The notes: generated by a model from the letters alone, not told the origin. DNA of 7,604 bases from JAGPUQ01 sp050250395 (GCA_050250395.1 JBFWOQ010000069.1:1-7604); one strand, 5' to 3'; shown: positions 1 through 7,141, counted from the stretch's first letter. A program made the numbers and translations.

Positions 1-1
1 G

Positions 2-286
2 CTCATGCCGGGGCTCGCGCCGCAGGGCCGGCTCGTCGTGGTGGGCGTGGGCAAGGCTCCCCTCGAGGTGCAGCCCGGCCCGCTCGTCTCCGGCGAGCGG
101 ATCGTGCAGGGGGCCATCACCGGCTCGCCCTTCGAGAGCGAGCGGGCGCTCGACTTCAGCGTCCTCGCCGGCATCCGGCCGCTGATCGAGACGCTGCCCC
201 TGGAGCGCGCGTTCGAGGCCTACTCGCGCATGCGCTCCGGTGAGACGCGCTTCCGCATGGTCCTCACGATGGGAAGCACCGCTTGA
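2..286 (+). CDS. Zinc-type alcohol dehydrogenase, C-terminal part (5' end outside window)
   Basis: The reading frame is open from the first complete codon (base 2) to the TGA at 284-286, about 94 residues. It shows the late part of a medium-chain dehydrogenase/reductase. A Rossmann beta-strand (GRLVVVGVGKAPLEV) is followed by the segment GERIVQGAITGSPFE, in which family members rebuild the cofactor domain. The closing catalytic-domain helix follows (LERAFEAYSRMRSGETRFRMVLTM). The family usually ends in such an 'A..A...m..G..rfR.VL.m' tail, so the stop is natural. These enzymes oxidise alcohols or reduce aldehydes with NAD(P) in the cytoplasm; the catalytic zinc ligands and substrate identity lie outside the window. 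The gene converges on the truncated reductase at 319-708. Family assignment is firm, substrate unknown. Confidence 0.85.
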   Translation, partial: LMPGLAPQGRLVVVGVGKAPLEVQPGPLVSGERIVQGAITGSPFESERALDFSVLAGIRPLIETLPLERAFEAYSRMRSGETRFRMVLTMGSTA

Positions 287-318
287 GGGCGACGGCAAGC
301 CGGCGCGGTTGCAATCGA

Positions 319-708
319 GCCCTGGGCCTGCCGCGCCGCCGCCGGCCCCATGAAGACGGGACAGTGCAGGTAGTCCACGCCTTTCGAACGCAGCCGCTGC
401 GCCCGTTCGGCGGTAAGCGCGGGCTGCGTCGTCGTGTGGTCCAGGAGCACGGCGCCGGGGGAGAGGCCCGGGCGCGCGGCCGCGATGACCTCGTCGACGA
501 CCGCGTCGTCCTTCAGGACGAGGTGCACTCGCGAGGCGCCGCGGACGGCCTCGGCGGGGCTCGCGGCGGCCTTCACGCCGAATTTCGCGAGGGCTTGTGC
601 CTTGTCCGCGGTGCGGTTCCAGGCGGTAACGGTGTCGCCGCGGGATGCTGCGGCTTCGGCGAAGGCGGATCCGAGCAAGCCGGTTCCGAGAAAGGCGATG
701 TTTGGCAT
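319..708 (-). pseudogene. 6PGDH/beta-hydroxyacid dehydrogenase-like NADP-dependent reductase, 3'-truncated
   Basis: From the ATG at 708 (protein start MPNIAFLGTG) about 130 residues match the N-terminal half of the 6-phosphogluconate-dehydrogenase-like reductase family. Seen are the nucleotide-binding GxGxxG (Gly8, Gly10, Gly13), an NRT motif after the second strand (Asn31-Arg32) typical of NADP(H) preference, LLDHTTTQP as the substrate-loop equivalent of the DxST motif, and PVFMGPAAARQAQG at the end of the Rossmann domain. Past about base 319 the resemblance stops. The frame stays open to a TAG at 220-222, but that stretch is antisense to the dehydrogenase C-terminus. The family is usually about 290 residues, so the helical C-terminal domain with the catalytic Lys is missing. 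The frame is also open upstream to 762, but family alignment supports 708. No strong Shine-Dalgarno is visible. It is probably non-functional. An assembly join is the alternative. Confidence 0.7.
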
Positions 709-843
709 GGGAGTGAGCGAGGGGATCGATGAAGTTCGATAGGGACGCGGGGATGGGATCAATTCAGCTCACCGCGCGACGCCACTTTACCCGGCTGTAT
801 CCACGTTCCGCTATAGACCCTGACCTGCCTCTCCTCTTGTTAC

Positions 844-929
844 GGCCCGGATGTCCGGAGCCACCATAAAGCCGTCATTCCCACTGACGTGAATTCGAAC
901 GCTTGGTTCGAACCCAAGCCGGGAAACCA
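844..929 (+). other. tRNA-like stem-loop series (possible tRNA relic)
   Basis: Three hairpins follow one another: 844-862 (seven pairs with one bulged A, ATGT loop), 873-889 (stem CGTCA/TGACG, 7-base loop TTCCCAC) and 902-918 (stem CTTGG/CCAAG, 7-base loop TTCGAAC). The second has anticodon-arm geometry, with T at position 33, CCC as anticodon and A at 37. The third is a canonical T-arm. It is followed by seven bases (CCGGGAA), one A and CCA, as at a tRNA 3' end. Bases 846-850 (CCCGG) can pair with 919-923 (CCGGG) as a partial acceptor stem, although this competes with the first hairpin. Against a working tRNA: no D-arm with GG can be formed, the two outer acceptor pairs fail, and the variable loop is 12 bases. 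A decayed Gly(CCC)-like tRNA, an attachment-site remnant or chance are all possible. Confidence 0.2.
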
Positions 930-1017
930 TGGTCGGGGAGTCGTCTAGCGCAGGCGCCCCACGCCCAATGCCAACCTGCGTAAGAACCAAAGCTGGAATA
1001 TGTGTTACGTTGTTTAT

Positions 1018-1038
1018 ACATTTCAATGTGGTTTCCAC
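1018..1038. promoter_or_regulatory. Overlapping small inverted repeats upstream of the RHH gene (candidate operator)
   Basis: ACATT-TC-AATGT (1018-1029) is a perfect 5-bp inverted repeat. It overlaps GTGG-TTT-CCAC (1028-1038), a second perfect one. Both lie 13 to 33 bases ahead of the ATG of the ribbon-helix-helix gene, beside a TATACA hexamer (1015-1020) that could serve as a -10 element; no good -35 is visible. RHH proteins commonly bind short palindromes in their own promoters, so autoregulation here is a reasonable inference but is not shown by the sequence. Confidence 0.25.
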
Positions 1039-1050
1039 GGGATATGAAGC

Positions 1051-1260
1051 ATGGCAGCGATCAAATCGGCCACGCTGACGCTACGAATCGAACCGGGCCT
1101 TAAAGAAGCGTTGAGCGTTGCTGCACAGGGCGAGCACCGCTCGGTCTCGAACATGGTCGAGGTATTGATCCGGGACTATTGCACGCACAATGGCGTCTAC
1201 ATCCCGCTGTTGGGTGCGAAAACTTCGGCCCGGCGCAGCAAGAAGCGGGCTAAACGATGA
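1051..1260 (+). CDS. Small ribbon-helix-helix (CopG/Arc-like) protein
   Basis: The product has 69 residues. Residues about 6-13 (SATLTLRI) form the DNA-contacting beta-strand typical of ribbon-helix-helix proteins. Helix A follows (about 16-26, GLKEALSVAA), then a turn (EHRSVSNM), and helix B (about 33-45, VSNMVEVLIRDYC). The tail is strongly basic (SARRSKKRAKR). RHH proteins act as dimers on palindromic DNA, either as repressors or as antitoxins. No toxin gene follows. Instead the TGA (1258-1260) overlaps the ATG (1257-1259) of the sensor kinase, implying translational coupling and a joint function. There is no strong Shine-Dalgarno ahead of the ATG (GGGATATGAAGC only). Short inverted repeats at 1018-1038 are candidate operators. 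The fold is likely; DNA binding and role are inferred. Confidence 0.75.
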   Translation: MAAIKSATLTLRIEPGLKEALSVAAQGEHRSVSNMVEVLIRDYCTHNGVYIPLLGAKTSARRSKKRAKR

Positions 1261-4200
1261 CGCCGTCGCATCTCTCTCCTGACGAACCCCAGCGCGGCGG
1301 CACCTCCGCATCGGTTGCCGTCGCTCGGACCCCGCCCGCTCTCCGGTGGTCGCGCCTGCTGTGGCTGGCGCTCGCCTATTTCGTCGCGGCGCAGTTGAGT
1401 CTGGCCTTCGCCATCCCCCCCGGTTATGCGGCGCCGCTGTGGCCGGCGGCAGGGCTGGCGCTTGTGGGTCTGGTTGTCTGGGGCAGGCGCTGCTGGCCGG
1501 CGGTGTGGGTGGGGTCGTTTGCAGCCAACCTTGTCAATCAGAGCGTAGTTTCCGGCGCCGACACGACGCCGACGCTGGTGGCGCTTGCGGCGCTGATCGC
1601 CGCCGGCGCTACGCTGCAGGCTGCGCTCGGCGTCCGGCTGGTGCAGCGTTTCGTCGAAGTCCCCGAACCCTTGGCACAAGAACGCCACGCCTTGCACTTT
1701 CTGGCTTTGGGCGGGCCACTGGCGTGCCTGGTGTCCGCCACGGTCGGGGTGGCCGGGTTGTATTTCCTGCGCGGACTGCCGGCGGAGGCGCTGGCGGCAA
1801 ACTGGATCGCTTGGTGGGCGGGCGACAGTCTTGGCGTGCTGTTGTTTGCGCCGCTGGTAATACTCGTATTGCCGGAGTCCAGCGGCCAGTGGCGCGGGCG
1901 CGCCCTGCAGATCGCCGTGCCCTTGCTGGTGACCGGCGCGCTGGTGGTGGCAGGCTACGTCTGGATGAATCGTGCCGAGGAGGCCGCTTACCGCGATGAG
2001 CTTGTCCATGTCGCCGAGGACGTGCGTCACGCCTTAGAAACCAAGCTGATCCGGGACGTCGGCAGCGTTCAGGGGCTTGCCTCGCTATTCGACGCGAGCG
2101 AGAAAGTGACCCGGGTGGAATTTTCCACCTTCAGCCGGTCCGCCCTGGGGTGGTCGGACGTACAGACGCTCGCCTGGCTTCCGCGCGTGCCGCGCGCGCA
2201 GCGCGAGGCGGTGGAAGCGGCGGCGCGACGCGACGGCGTGCACGACTTCGTTTTCCGCGAGCGCGACAGCGAAAACCGGCGGCTGGTCCCGGCAGGTGAG
2301 CGCGCGGAATACTACCCGGCGCTGTACATCGCCACGCGCGACGGCAAGCAATCCGCCGCGCTCGGCTTCGACGCCGGGGCGGCGGCCGCGAGCCGCGCCA
2401 CCCTGCAACGGGCTATGGAAAGCGCGCGGCCGGTGTTGGCCGAGCGCGAGGCCTTTTATGACCGTGACGCCGCCCGCAGCGACGACTGGCGCCTCTATGT
2501 GCCGGTGTACCGCGCCGGGTTCGATGCGCGGGCGGCCGGCGTCGAGGCGCGGCGCGAAGCGCTGCGCGGCTTTGCCGTCGGAGTCTTCTATATCAACAAG
2601 CTGTTTGCGCCGATGGCGGCGCCCACCGGGCTTCAGCGAATCGGCTACCGGCTCACGAACCTGTCCGACCCCGGTCCCACGCGCCTGCTGCTCGAGAGCT
2701 CCGTGCCCGCAGCGCGCGCCACCCAGCCGGACGCGTCGCACGGCATCGAGGGACTGGCCGGCAACAGCCTGCTGCTGGAGACCTGGTCCCTCGCTCCCTG
2801 GCAGCCGGCGCAGTCGGCGACGGGAAAGATCTACCTCTTGGCCAGCGTGCTCATCACGTTGCTGGCCGCGGTATTCGTCCTGGCTACTGCGGGACAGGGC
2901 GTGCGCGTTGCGCGGGAAGTCTCCCGGCGCACGGCCGAGCTCGAACGGGAACTCGAGAACCGGCGGCGGGCCGAGCGGGCTTTGGCGACGGAGACAGATC
3001 GCTTGAGTCTGGCGCTGGCGAGTTCGAATCTGTCGATGTGGGAACTCAATCCGCGCACCGGTCAGTTAACCCTCGACGGGCGGTGGGCCACGATGATGGG
3101 CGCAGAGCCTGGAGGAGATAAGATCGTCACCACCGCCGAGGAATTACTCAATCTGATACCTGCCGACGACCGGGGTCGCGTTCGGGCGGCCGCCTTGGAC
3201 ACGATCAAGGGGCTGTCTCCGGATTACCAAGTCGAGCACCAGGTGCGCACCAAGGCCGGCGAGTTACGGTGGATCCAAAGCCACGGAAAAGGGGTGGAGC
3301 GAAACGCGCGAGGTCGGGTGCTGCGCCTGATCGGCACCAATCTAGATATAACGGAGCGCAAGCAGGGTGAGCAGGAACTCCGCGCGCTGAACGAGGATCT
3401 CGAGCGCATCGTTGCCGAGCGCACCGTGGCCCTGCGCGCGAGTGAGCGGCGCTTCGCCGGCCTGTTCGAGCATGCGCCCGACGCCGTAGTCATGATCGAT
3501 GCGCAGGGCCGCATCAAGCTGGTCAACCGGCAGGCGCAAGCGCTGTTCGGCTACAGCCGCGAAGAGCTCGTCGGCCAGGCGGTGGAAAAACTGATCCCCG
3601 AAAGCTCACGCCTGCGGCACGCCGGTCTGCGGCAGGGGTTCTTCAGGCACCCCTCGGCGCGCAGCATGGGTGCGGGCCAGGATATCTTTGCCCTCAGGAA
3701 AGACGGCAGCACCTTCCCCGCCGACATCAGCTTGAGCCCTGTGGAATCGGAAGAAGGCATGCTGGTGTCGGCTGCCGTGCGCGACGACACCGAGCGAAAG
3801 CAGGCGGAAGCGACACTCGAAGAACAGCGGCAGCAGCTCGCCGAGGCGCAGCGCCTTGCGCATATCGGGAGCTGGATCTGGAACATCGCGACGGACGAGA
3901 TCATCTGCTCGGACGAATATTTCCGCCTGCATGGCCTGGCGCCGCAAGAGGTCAAGTCCAGCCGCGATGTAATGCGGGAGCGCATGCATCCGGATGACCG
4001 TGAGATGCTCAGGCAGTGCTTCGAGCAGGCGTTCCAGGACCATCGGCCGTTCGACTTCGACTACCGGGCAGTCTGGCCGGACGGCACGGTGCGGTTTCTC
4101 CATGGCCGAGGCGAGGTGCTCCTCGACGGCGCGGGCCAGCCGAAGCAGGTCAGCGGGACCGCGCAGGACATCACAGAACAGCGGGAACAGGAAGCCGATC

Positions 4201-5726
4201 GCCAGGCGCGCGCCGTGGCCGAACGCGGGAACGAGGCCAAGTCGAGCTTCCTCGCCATGATGAGTCATGAGATTCGCACGCCTCTGAACGGTCTGCTGGG
4301 CCTGCTGGAACTGCTCCAGTTGTCTTTTCTCAACGACGAACAGACGGCAGAACTGAATATGGCCATGGACTCAGGCCGGTCGCTGGCGCGCATCATCGAT
4401 GACCTCCTCGACTACTCCAAGATCGAGGCGGGCAAGCTGGAGATCCATCCGCAACCGGCATCGGTGGCGAGCATTGTCGAAGGCGTGAAAAACACCTTTC
4501 TCGCCCGGGCCAGCGAGAAAGGCCTGATCCTTGCCAGCGTCATTGATGCGCGCATCCGCCCGGTGCTGAATATCGACGCCCTGCGGCTGTCGCAGATCCT
4601 CAACAACTTTGTCAGTAACGCGCTGAAGTTTACTGAGAAAGGACACGTGGAGATTCATGCCGAACTCGTGCAGCGCGATGATGCGAGCGACACCGTGCGC
4701 CTGTCGGTCAAGGACACGGGCATCGGCGTTACGCCGGAGGATCAGCAGCGCCTGTTCGAACCCTACGAGCAGGCGCATGGCGCTATCCCGCGCATGTATG
4801 GCGGCACCGGGCTGGGGCTGGCCATCTGCCGCCGTCTGACTGAATTGATGGACGGGCGGATCGCAATGGACAGCACCTTGGGTCAAGGGACCACGTTGAG
4901 CGTGACGTTTATCCTGCCCGTGGTCGAGGGCCAGCCACTGGATGTGCTCGCGCTGACACCCTCGGTGACCGGGATTCCCACCCCGTCCTTCAGCGGCTTG
5001 CCGATTCTGGCGGTGGATGACCATCCGACAAACCGCACCGTGCTTGAACGGCAACTGGGGAAAATCGGGTTACAGGCGGAGCTGGCAGAATCCGGCGAGC
5101 AGGCGCTAGCGCGCTGGCGCGAGGGGCGCTATGCCCTGATCATCACCGACATCCACATGCCTCACATGGATGGCTATGCGCTCACGCGGGCCATCCGCGA
5201 AATCGAGGGCCGGGAGAACCGACCCCGTATCCCCATCATCGCGTGGACAGCAAGCGCCATGCCCGAGGACAGGACGCGTTGCCTTGCGGCAGGCATGGAC
5301 GACTTTTTGGCCAAGCCGGTGGAACTGCAAACGCTTCAACAGACGTTGGGCAGGTGGCTGCCGACTTCCGAGGCCCCGGCAGCGGGAGAGACGACGCCAA
5401 CGCGGATCAATCTGGAAGCGTTGAACAAACTCTCCGGTTCGAGCACCGAGCAGGCCGAAATCCTGAAGGAATTCGAAGCCCAGACGCGCAAGGATTTCGA
5501 CGCGCTGAAGGCGGCGCTGGACAAAAGCGACATGCCCGCGGTCAAGCGCACCGCCCATTCGATGAAGGGGTCGAGCCGCATGGTCGGCGCGCAGGAACTG
5601 GCGACGCTGTGCGAGGCCCTGGAGCATTCGCTACGCGCGAATGATGTAGGCCGCAGGATCGCGCTTGTAGCTGAACTGACCAAGGCACTTCAGCGTCTGC
5701 AGAAGGCGATACGCGATTATCGGTAG
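1257..5726 (+). CDS. MASE1-CHASE-PAS3 hybrid sensor histidine kinase with REC and HPt domains
   Basis: The product is an inner-membrane phosphorelay sensor of 1489 residues. In order: MASE1, a multi-pass membrane sensor (about 30-236; WLALAYFVAAQLSLAF, PLWPAAGLALV); CHASE, a periplasmic ligand-binding domain (about 250-460; VQTLAWLPRVPR, YYPALYIAT, AALGFD); a transmembrane segment (about 525-546); three PAS domains (about 580-700, 728-848, 865-975), each ending DITERK-like; HisKA with SHEIRTPL (His1004); HATPase with an N-box (NALKF, Asn1121), DTGIG (1153-1157), LFEPYEQ and GGTGLGL; REC with Asp1254/1255, phospho-acceptor Asp1298, Thr1331 and Lys1353; and HPt with AHSMKGSS (His1434). All phosphotransfer residues are present, so a BvgS/BarA-type His-Asp-His relay is expected. 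The start is fixed by the ATGA overlap with the RHH gene. The likely phosphate recipient is the REC-EAL regulator 71 bases downstream. The ligand is unknown. Confidence 0.95.
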   Translation: MTPSHLSPDEPQRGGTSASVAVARTPPALRWSRLLWLALAYFVAAQLSLAFAIPPGYAAPLWPAAGLALVGLVVWGRRCWPAVWVGSFAANLVNQSVVSGADTTPTLVALAALIAAGATLQAALGVRLVQRFVEVPEPLAQERHALHFLALGGPLACLVSATVGVAGLYFLRGLPAEALAANWIAWWAGDSLGVLLFAPLVILVLPESSGQWRGRALQIAVPLLVTGALVVAGYVWMNRAEEAAYRDELVHVAEDVRHALETKLIRDVGSVQGLASLFDASEKVTRVEFSTFSRSALGWSDVQTLAWLPRVPRAQREAVEAAARRDGVHDFVFRERDSENRRLVPAGERAEYYPALYIATRDGKQSAALGFDAGAAAASRATLQRAMESARPVLAEREAFYDRDAARSDDWRLYVPVYRAGFDARAAGVEARREALRGFAVGVFYINKLFAPMAAPTGLQRIGYRLTNLSDPGPTRLLLESSVPAARATQPDASHGIEGLAGNSLLLETWSLAPWQPAQSATGKIYLLASVLITLLAAVFVLATAGQGVRVAREVSRRTAELERELENRRRAERALATETDRLSLALASSNLSMWELNPRTGQLTLDGRWATMMGAEPGGDKIVTTAEELLNLIPADDRGRVRAAALDTIKGLSPDYQVEHQVRTKAGELRWIQSHGKGVERNARGRVLRLIGTNLDITERKQGEQELRALNEDLERIVAERTVALRASERRFAGLFEHAPDAVVMIDAQGRIKLVNRQAQALFGYSREELVGQAVEKLIPESSRLRHAGLRQGFFRHPSARSMGAGQDIFALRKDGSTFPADISLSPVESEEGMLVSAAVRDDTERKQAEATLEEQRQQLAEAQRLAHIGSWIWNIATDEIICSDEYFRLHGLAPQEVKSSRDVMRERMHPDDREMLRQCFEQAFQDHRPFDFDYRAVWPDGTVRFLHGRGEVLLDGAGQPKQVSGTAQDITEQREQEADRQARAVAERGNEAKSSFLAMMSHEIRTPLNGLLGLLELLQLSFLNDEQTAELNMAMDSGRSLARIIDDLLDYSKIEAGKLEIHPQPASVASIVEGVKNTFLARASEKGLILASVIDARIRPVLNIDALRLSQILNNFVSNALKFTEKGHVEIHAELVQRDDASDTVRLSVKDTGIGVTPEDQQRLFEPYEQAHGAIPRMYGGTGLGLAICRRLTELMDGRIAMDSTLGQGTTLSVTFILPVVEGQPLDVLALTPSVTGIPTPSFSGLPILAVDDHPTNRTVLERQLGKIGLQAELAESGEQALARWREGRYALIITDIHMPHMDGYALTRAIREIEGRENRPRIPIIAWTASAMPEDRTRCLAAGMDDFLAKPVELQTLQQTLGRWLPTSEAPAAGETTPTRINLEALNKLSGSSTEQAEILKEFEAQTRKDFDALKAALDKSDMPAVKRTAHSMKGSSRMVGAQELATLCEALEHSLRANDVGRRIALVAELTKALQRLQKAIRDYR

Positions 5727-5754
5727 CCCCGTGTGCGCGCGGCAATACATTGAG

Positions 5755-5771
5755 CGCAAGCCTGTTTTGCG
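5755..5771 (+). other. Short stem-loop in the gap between kinase and REC-EAL genes
   Basis: CGCAA and TTGCG form a perfect 5-bp stem around a 7-base loop in the 71-base gap. No T-run follows, so it is unlikely to be an intrinsic terminator; read-through from the kinase gene is expected. It may be incidental. Confidence 0.2.
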
Positions 5772-5786
5772 GTTCGCGCCAAGTAC

Positions 5787-5792
5787 GAGGAG
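5787..5792 (+). promoter_or_regulatory. Shine-Dalgarno deciding the REC-EAL start
   Basis: GAGGAG lies five bases ahead of the ATG at 5798. This makes 5798 the start rather than the in-frame TTG at 5750, which would add 16 residues before the conserved receiver domain. Confidence 0.8.
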
Positions 5793-5797
5793 ATGAG

Positions 5798-7000
5798 ATG
5801 TCAGCCACAGGCAAGGTAATTCTTGTTGTCGACGACCACGATTTTCAGCGCCATACCATCGCGCGCATGCTGAAATCCCTGGGTGCAAGCCAGGTGCTGG
5901 AGGCAGCCAATGGCGAGGAAGCGCTCGCGCTGCTGGGTAACCCGGCGCTGCCGCAAGCGGAGATCGTCGTGTCCGATCTCGATATGCCGCAAATGGACGG
6001 CATGGAGTTCATCCGGCATTTGGGCAAGGCCAATTCCGCTTTGTCGGTGGTGATTTCCAGCGCCATGGACAAGGCGCTGCTCGACTCGGTGGAAAAGATG
6101 TCACGCGCCTATGGGGTGCGGCTACTGGGCGTGATCGAAAAGCCGCTGACTCTGGAGGGCCTGCAGGACATTCTGGCGCGGCACAAGCCGGTCGACACCA
6201 AGCCGAGGCAACCGGCAACGAATGTCCCTGCATTTACCACCGAGCAGATACTGCAGGGGGTGCAAGATAAGGAGTTCGAGCCATTCTTCCAGCCCAAGGT
6301 CGGTCTCGCCGACGGCAAGGTGGTGGGCGCCGAGGCGCTGGCGCGCTGGCGCCATCCCCAGCATGGCGTTGTCGCTCCCTATGCCTTTATCCTGCCGCTC
6401 GAACAAAGCAAGCAAATCGACGCTCTCACGTTCCTGATGCTGGAAAAAGCGGCCCGCTCTTGCCAGGTCTGGCGCGAGCGGGGATTCGATATTTCGGTTT
6501 CGGTCAATCTGTCTTTGGTATCCCTGGCGGACACCACGCTGGCCGAGCGGATATTGCAGAGCGTGCAAAGCACCGGACTGGATCCCCGGCACATGATCCT
6601 CGAAATCACCGAAACCGCGGCGATGACCGACATCGCCCCAGCGCTGGAAAACCTGGCCCGCCTGCGCATGCGCGGTTTCGGGCTGTCCATCGACGACTAC
6701 GGCACCGGCTTCTCCAGCATGCAGCAACTCACCCGCGTGCCCTTTACGGAATTGAAAGTCGACCAGAGCTTTGTGACCGGTTGCACGAAAACCCCGTCCT
6801 CGATGGTCATCATCGAGTCCAGCCTGAGCCTGGCCAAGAAGCTGTCGATCAAATCGGTCGCCGAGGGCGTGGAAACCCAGGAGGATTGGGACGCACTGAA
6901 GGCCATGGGCTGCGACATCGCCCAAGGTTATTTGATCGCCAAGCCCATGGAGGAAGCGGCCTTTCTCGACTTCTGTGTGGGAAAGACAGCGCCCGTCTGA
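5798..7000 (+). CDS. RocR-like response regulator, receiver plus EAL c-di-GMP phosphodiesterase
   Basis: The product is cytoplasmic, 400 residues. The receiver (about 5-128) has the acidic pair Asp12/Asp13, phospho-acceptor Asp60 in SDLDMPQMDG, Ser87 and Lys115 (EKP). A proline-containing linker leads to an EAL domain (about 150-395). The EAL domain shows EALARWRHP (Glu179), SVNLS (Asn237), LEITET (Glu269, Glu272), IDDYGTGFSS (Asp299, Asp300), ELKVDQSF (Lys320), AEGVET (Glu356) and AQGYL (Gln376). These are the metal- and substrate-binding residues of active enzymes that hydrolyse c-di-GMP to pGpG. Each sits four positions after its counterpart in Pseudomonas aeruginosa RocR as I recall its numbering, so the architecture is essentially collinear. 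The gene follows the hybrid kinase with no terminator between, so its HPt is the probable phosphodonor. RocR also works beside an unorthodox sensor (RocS1). Orthology is not proven, hence no symbol. Confidence 0.93.
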   Translation: MSATGKVILVVDDHDFQRHTIARMLKSLGASQVLEAANGEEALALLGNPALPQAEIVVSDLDMPQMDGMEFIRHLGKANSALSVVISSAMDKALLDSVEKMSRAYGVRLLGVIEKPLTLEGLQDILARHKPVDTKPRQPATNVPAFTTEQILQGVQDKEFEPFFQPKVGLADGKVVGAEALARWRHPQHGVVAPYAFILPLEQSKQIDALTFLMLEKAARSCQVWRERGFDISVSVNLSLVSLADTTLAERILQSVQSTGLDPRHMILEITETAAMTDIAPALENLARLRMRGFGLSIDDYGTGFSSMQQLTRVPFTELKVDQSFVTGCTKTPSSMVIIESSLSLAKKLSIKSVAEGVETQEDWDALKAMGCDIAQGYLIAKPMEEAAFLDFCVGKTAPV

Positions 7001-7127
7001 CCTCCAAAGTATCTCCAACAGCGACAGACCGAGGGGCCGAGCCGAGGGCTGGGAGGACGTTGAGAACTGGGGGATTGGAAAACGAGGCGATGTTGCGCCA
7101 TTACCAGCATCAGCGAAATGGGATTCG

Positions 7128-7141
7128 TCGGTATGACACGA
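7128..7141 (+). repeat. 14-bp direct repeat, copy 1
   Basis: TCGGTATGACACGA is repeated exactly at 7177-7190, 49 bases further on. The flanking bases differ apart from a loosely similar GAT just upstream. The 49-base period is not a multiple of three, which argues against a protein repeat. Function is unknown. Confidence 0.6.

Larger units (their letters stand above)
709..1050. other. Intergenic region with hairpin cluster and RHH-operon leader
   Basis: About 340 bases without a convincing gene separate the truncated reductase from the signalling operon. A 75-codon open frame exists on the - strand (811-1038), but it has no recognisable domain and crosses all the structured DNA. The stretch has three successive stem-loops (844-862, 873-889, 902-918) and becomes visibly AT-richer from about 990 to 1030, where the operon promoter would be expected. 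The shift from very GC-rich coding DNA to this mixed composition may mark a junction between segments of different origin. Confidence 0.5.

Noticed and set aside
844..929. A functional tRNA-Gly gene
   Set aside because: The D-arm cannot be formed, outer acceptor pairs mismatch and the variable loop is too long; kept only as a tRNA-like relic.
811..1038. Minus-strand frame of 75 codons in the intergenic region
   Set aside because: No domain is seen; it runs through the hairpin cluster, and part of its sequence is simply the translation of the T-arm-like palindrome.
1051..1260. RHH gene as antitoxin of a toxin-antitoxin pair
   Set aside because: No RelE/ParE, PIN or other toxin-like small gene lies next to it; the coupled partner is the sensor kinase.
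1197..2030. Long minus-strand open frame (277 codons) opposite the kinase start
   Set aside because: It is antisense to the MASE1/CHASE coding region, has a low-complexity composition rich in Arg, Gln and Pro, and has no domain. It is a GC-rich shadow frame.
5750..5797. TTG start giving the REC-EAL protein 16 extra residues
   Set aside because: The ATG at 5798 has a strong GAGGAG at proper spacing and begins right before the conserved receiver strand; the added residues are not receiver-like.
6122..7018. Minus-strand open frame of 298 codons opposite the EAL domain
   Set aside because: The plus strand encodes a complete, motif-perfect EAL domain; the antisense frame has no recognisable fold.
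7001..7060. Intrinsic terminator after the REC-EAL gene
   Set aside because: The CCGAG motifs there are direct rather than inverted repeats, the only stem is four pairs, and no T-run follows.
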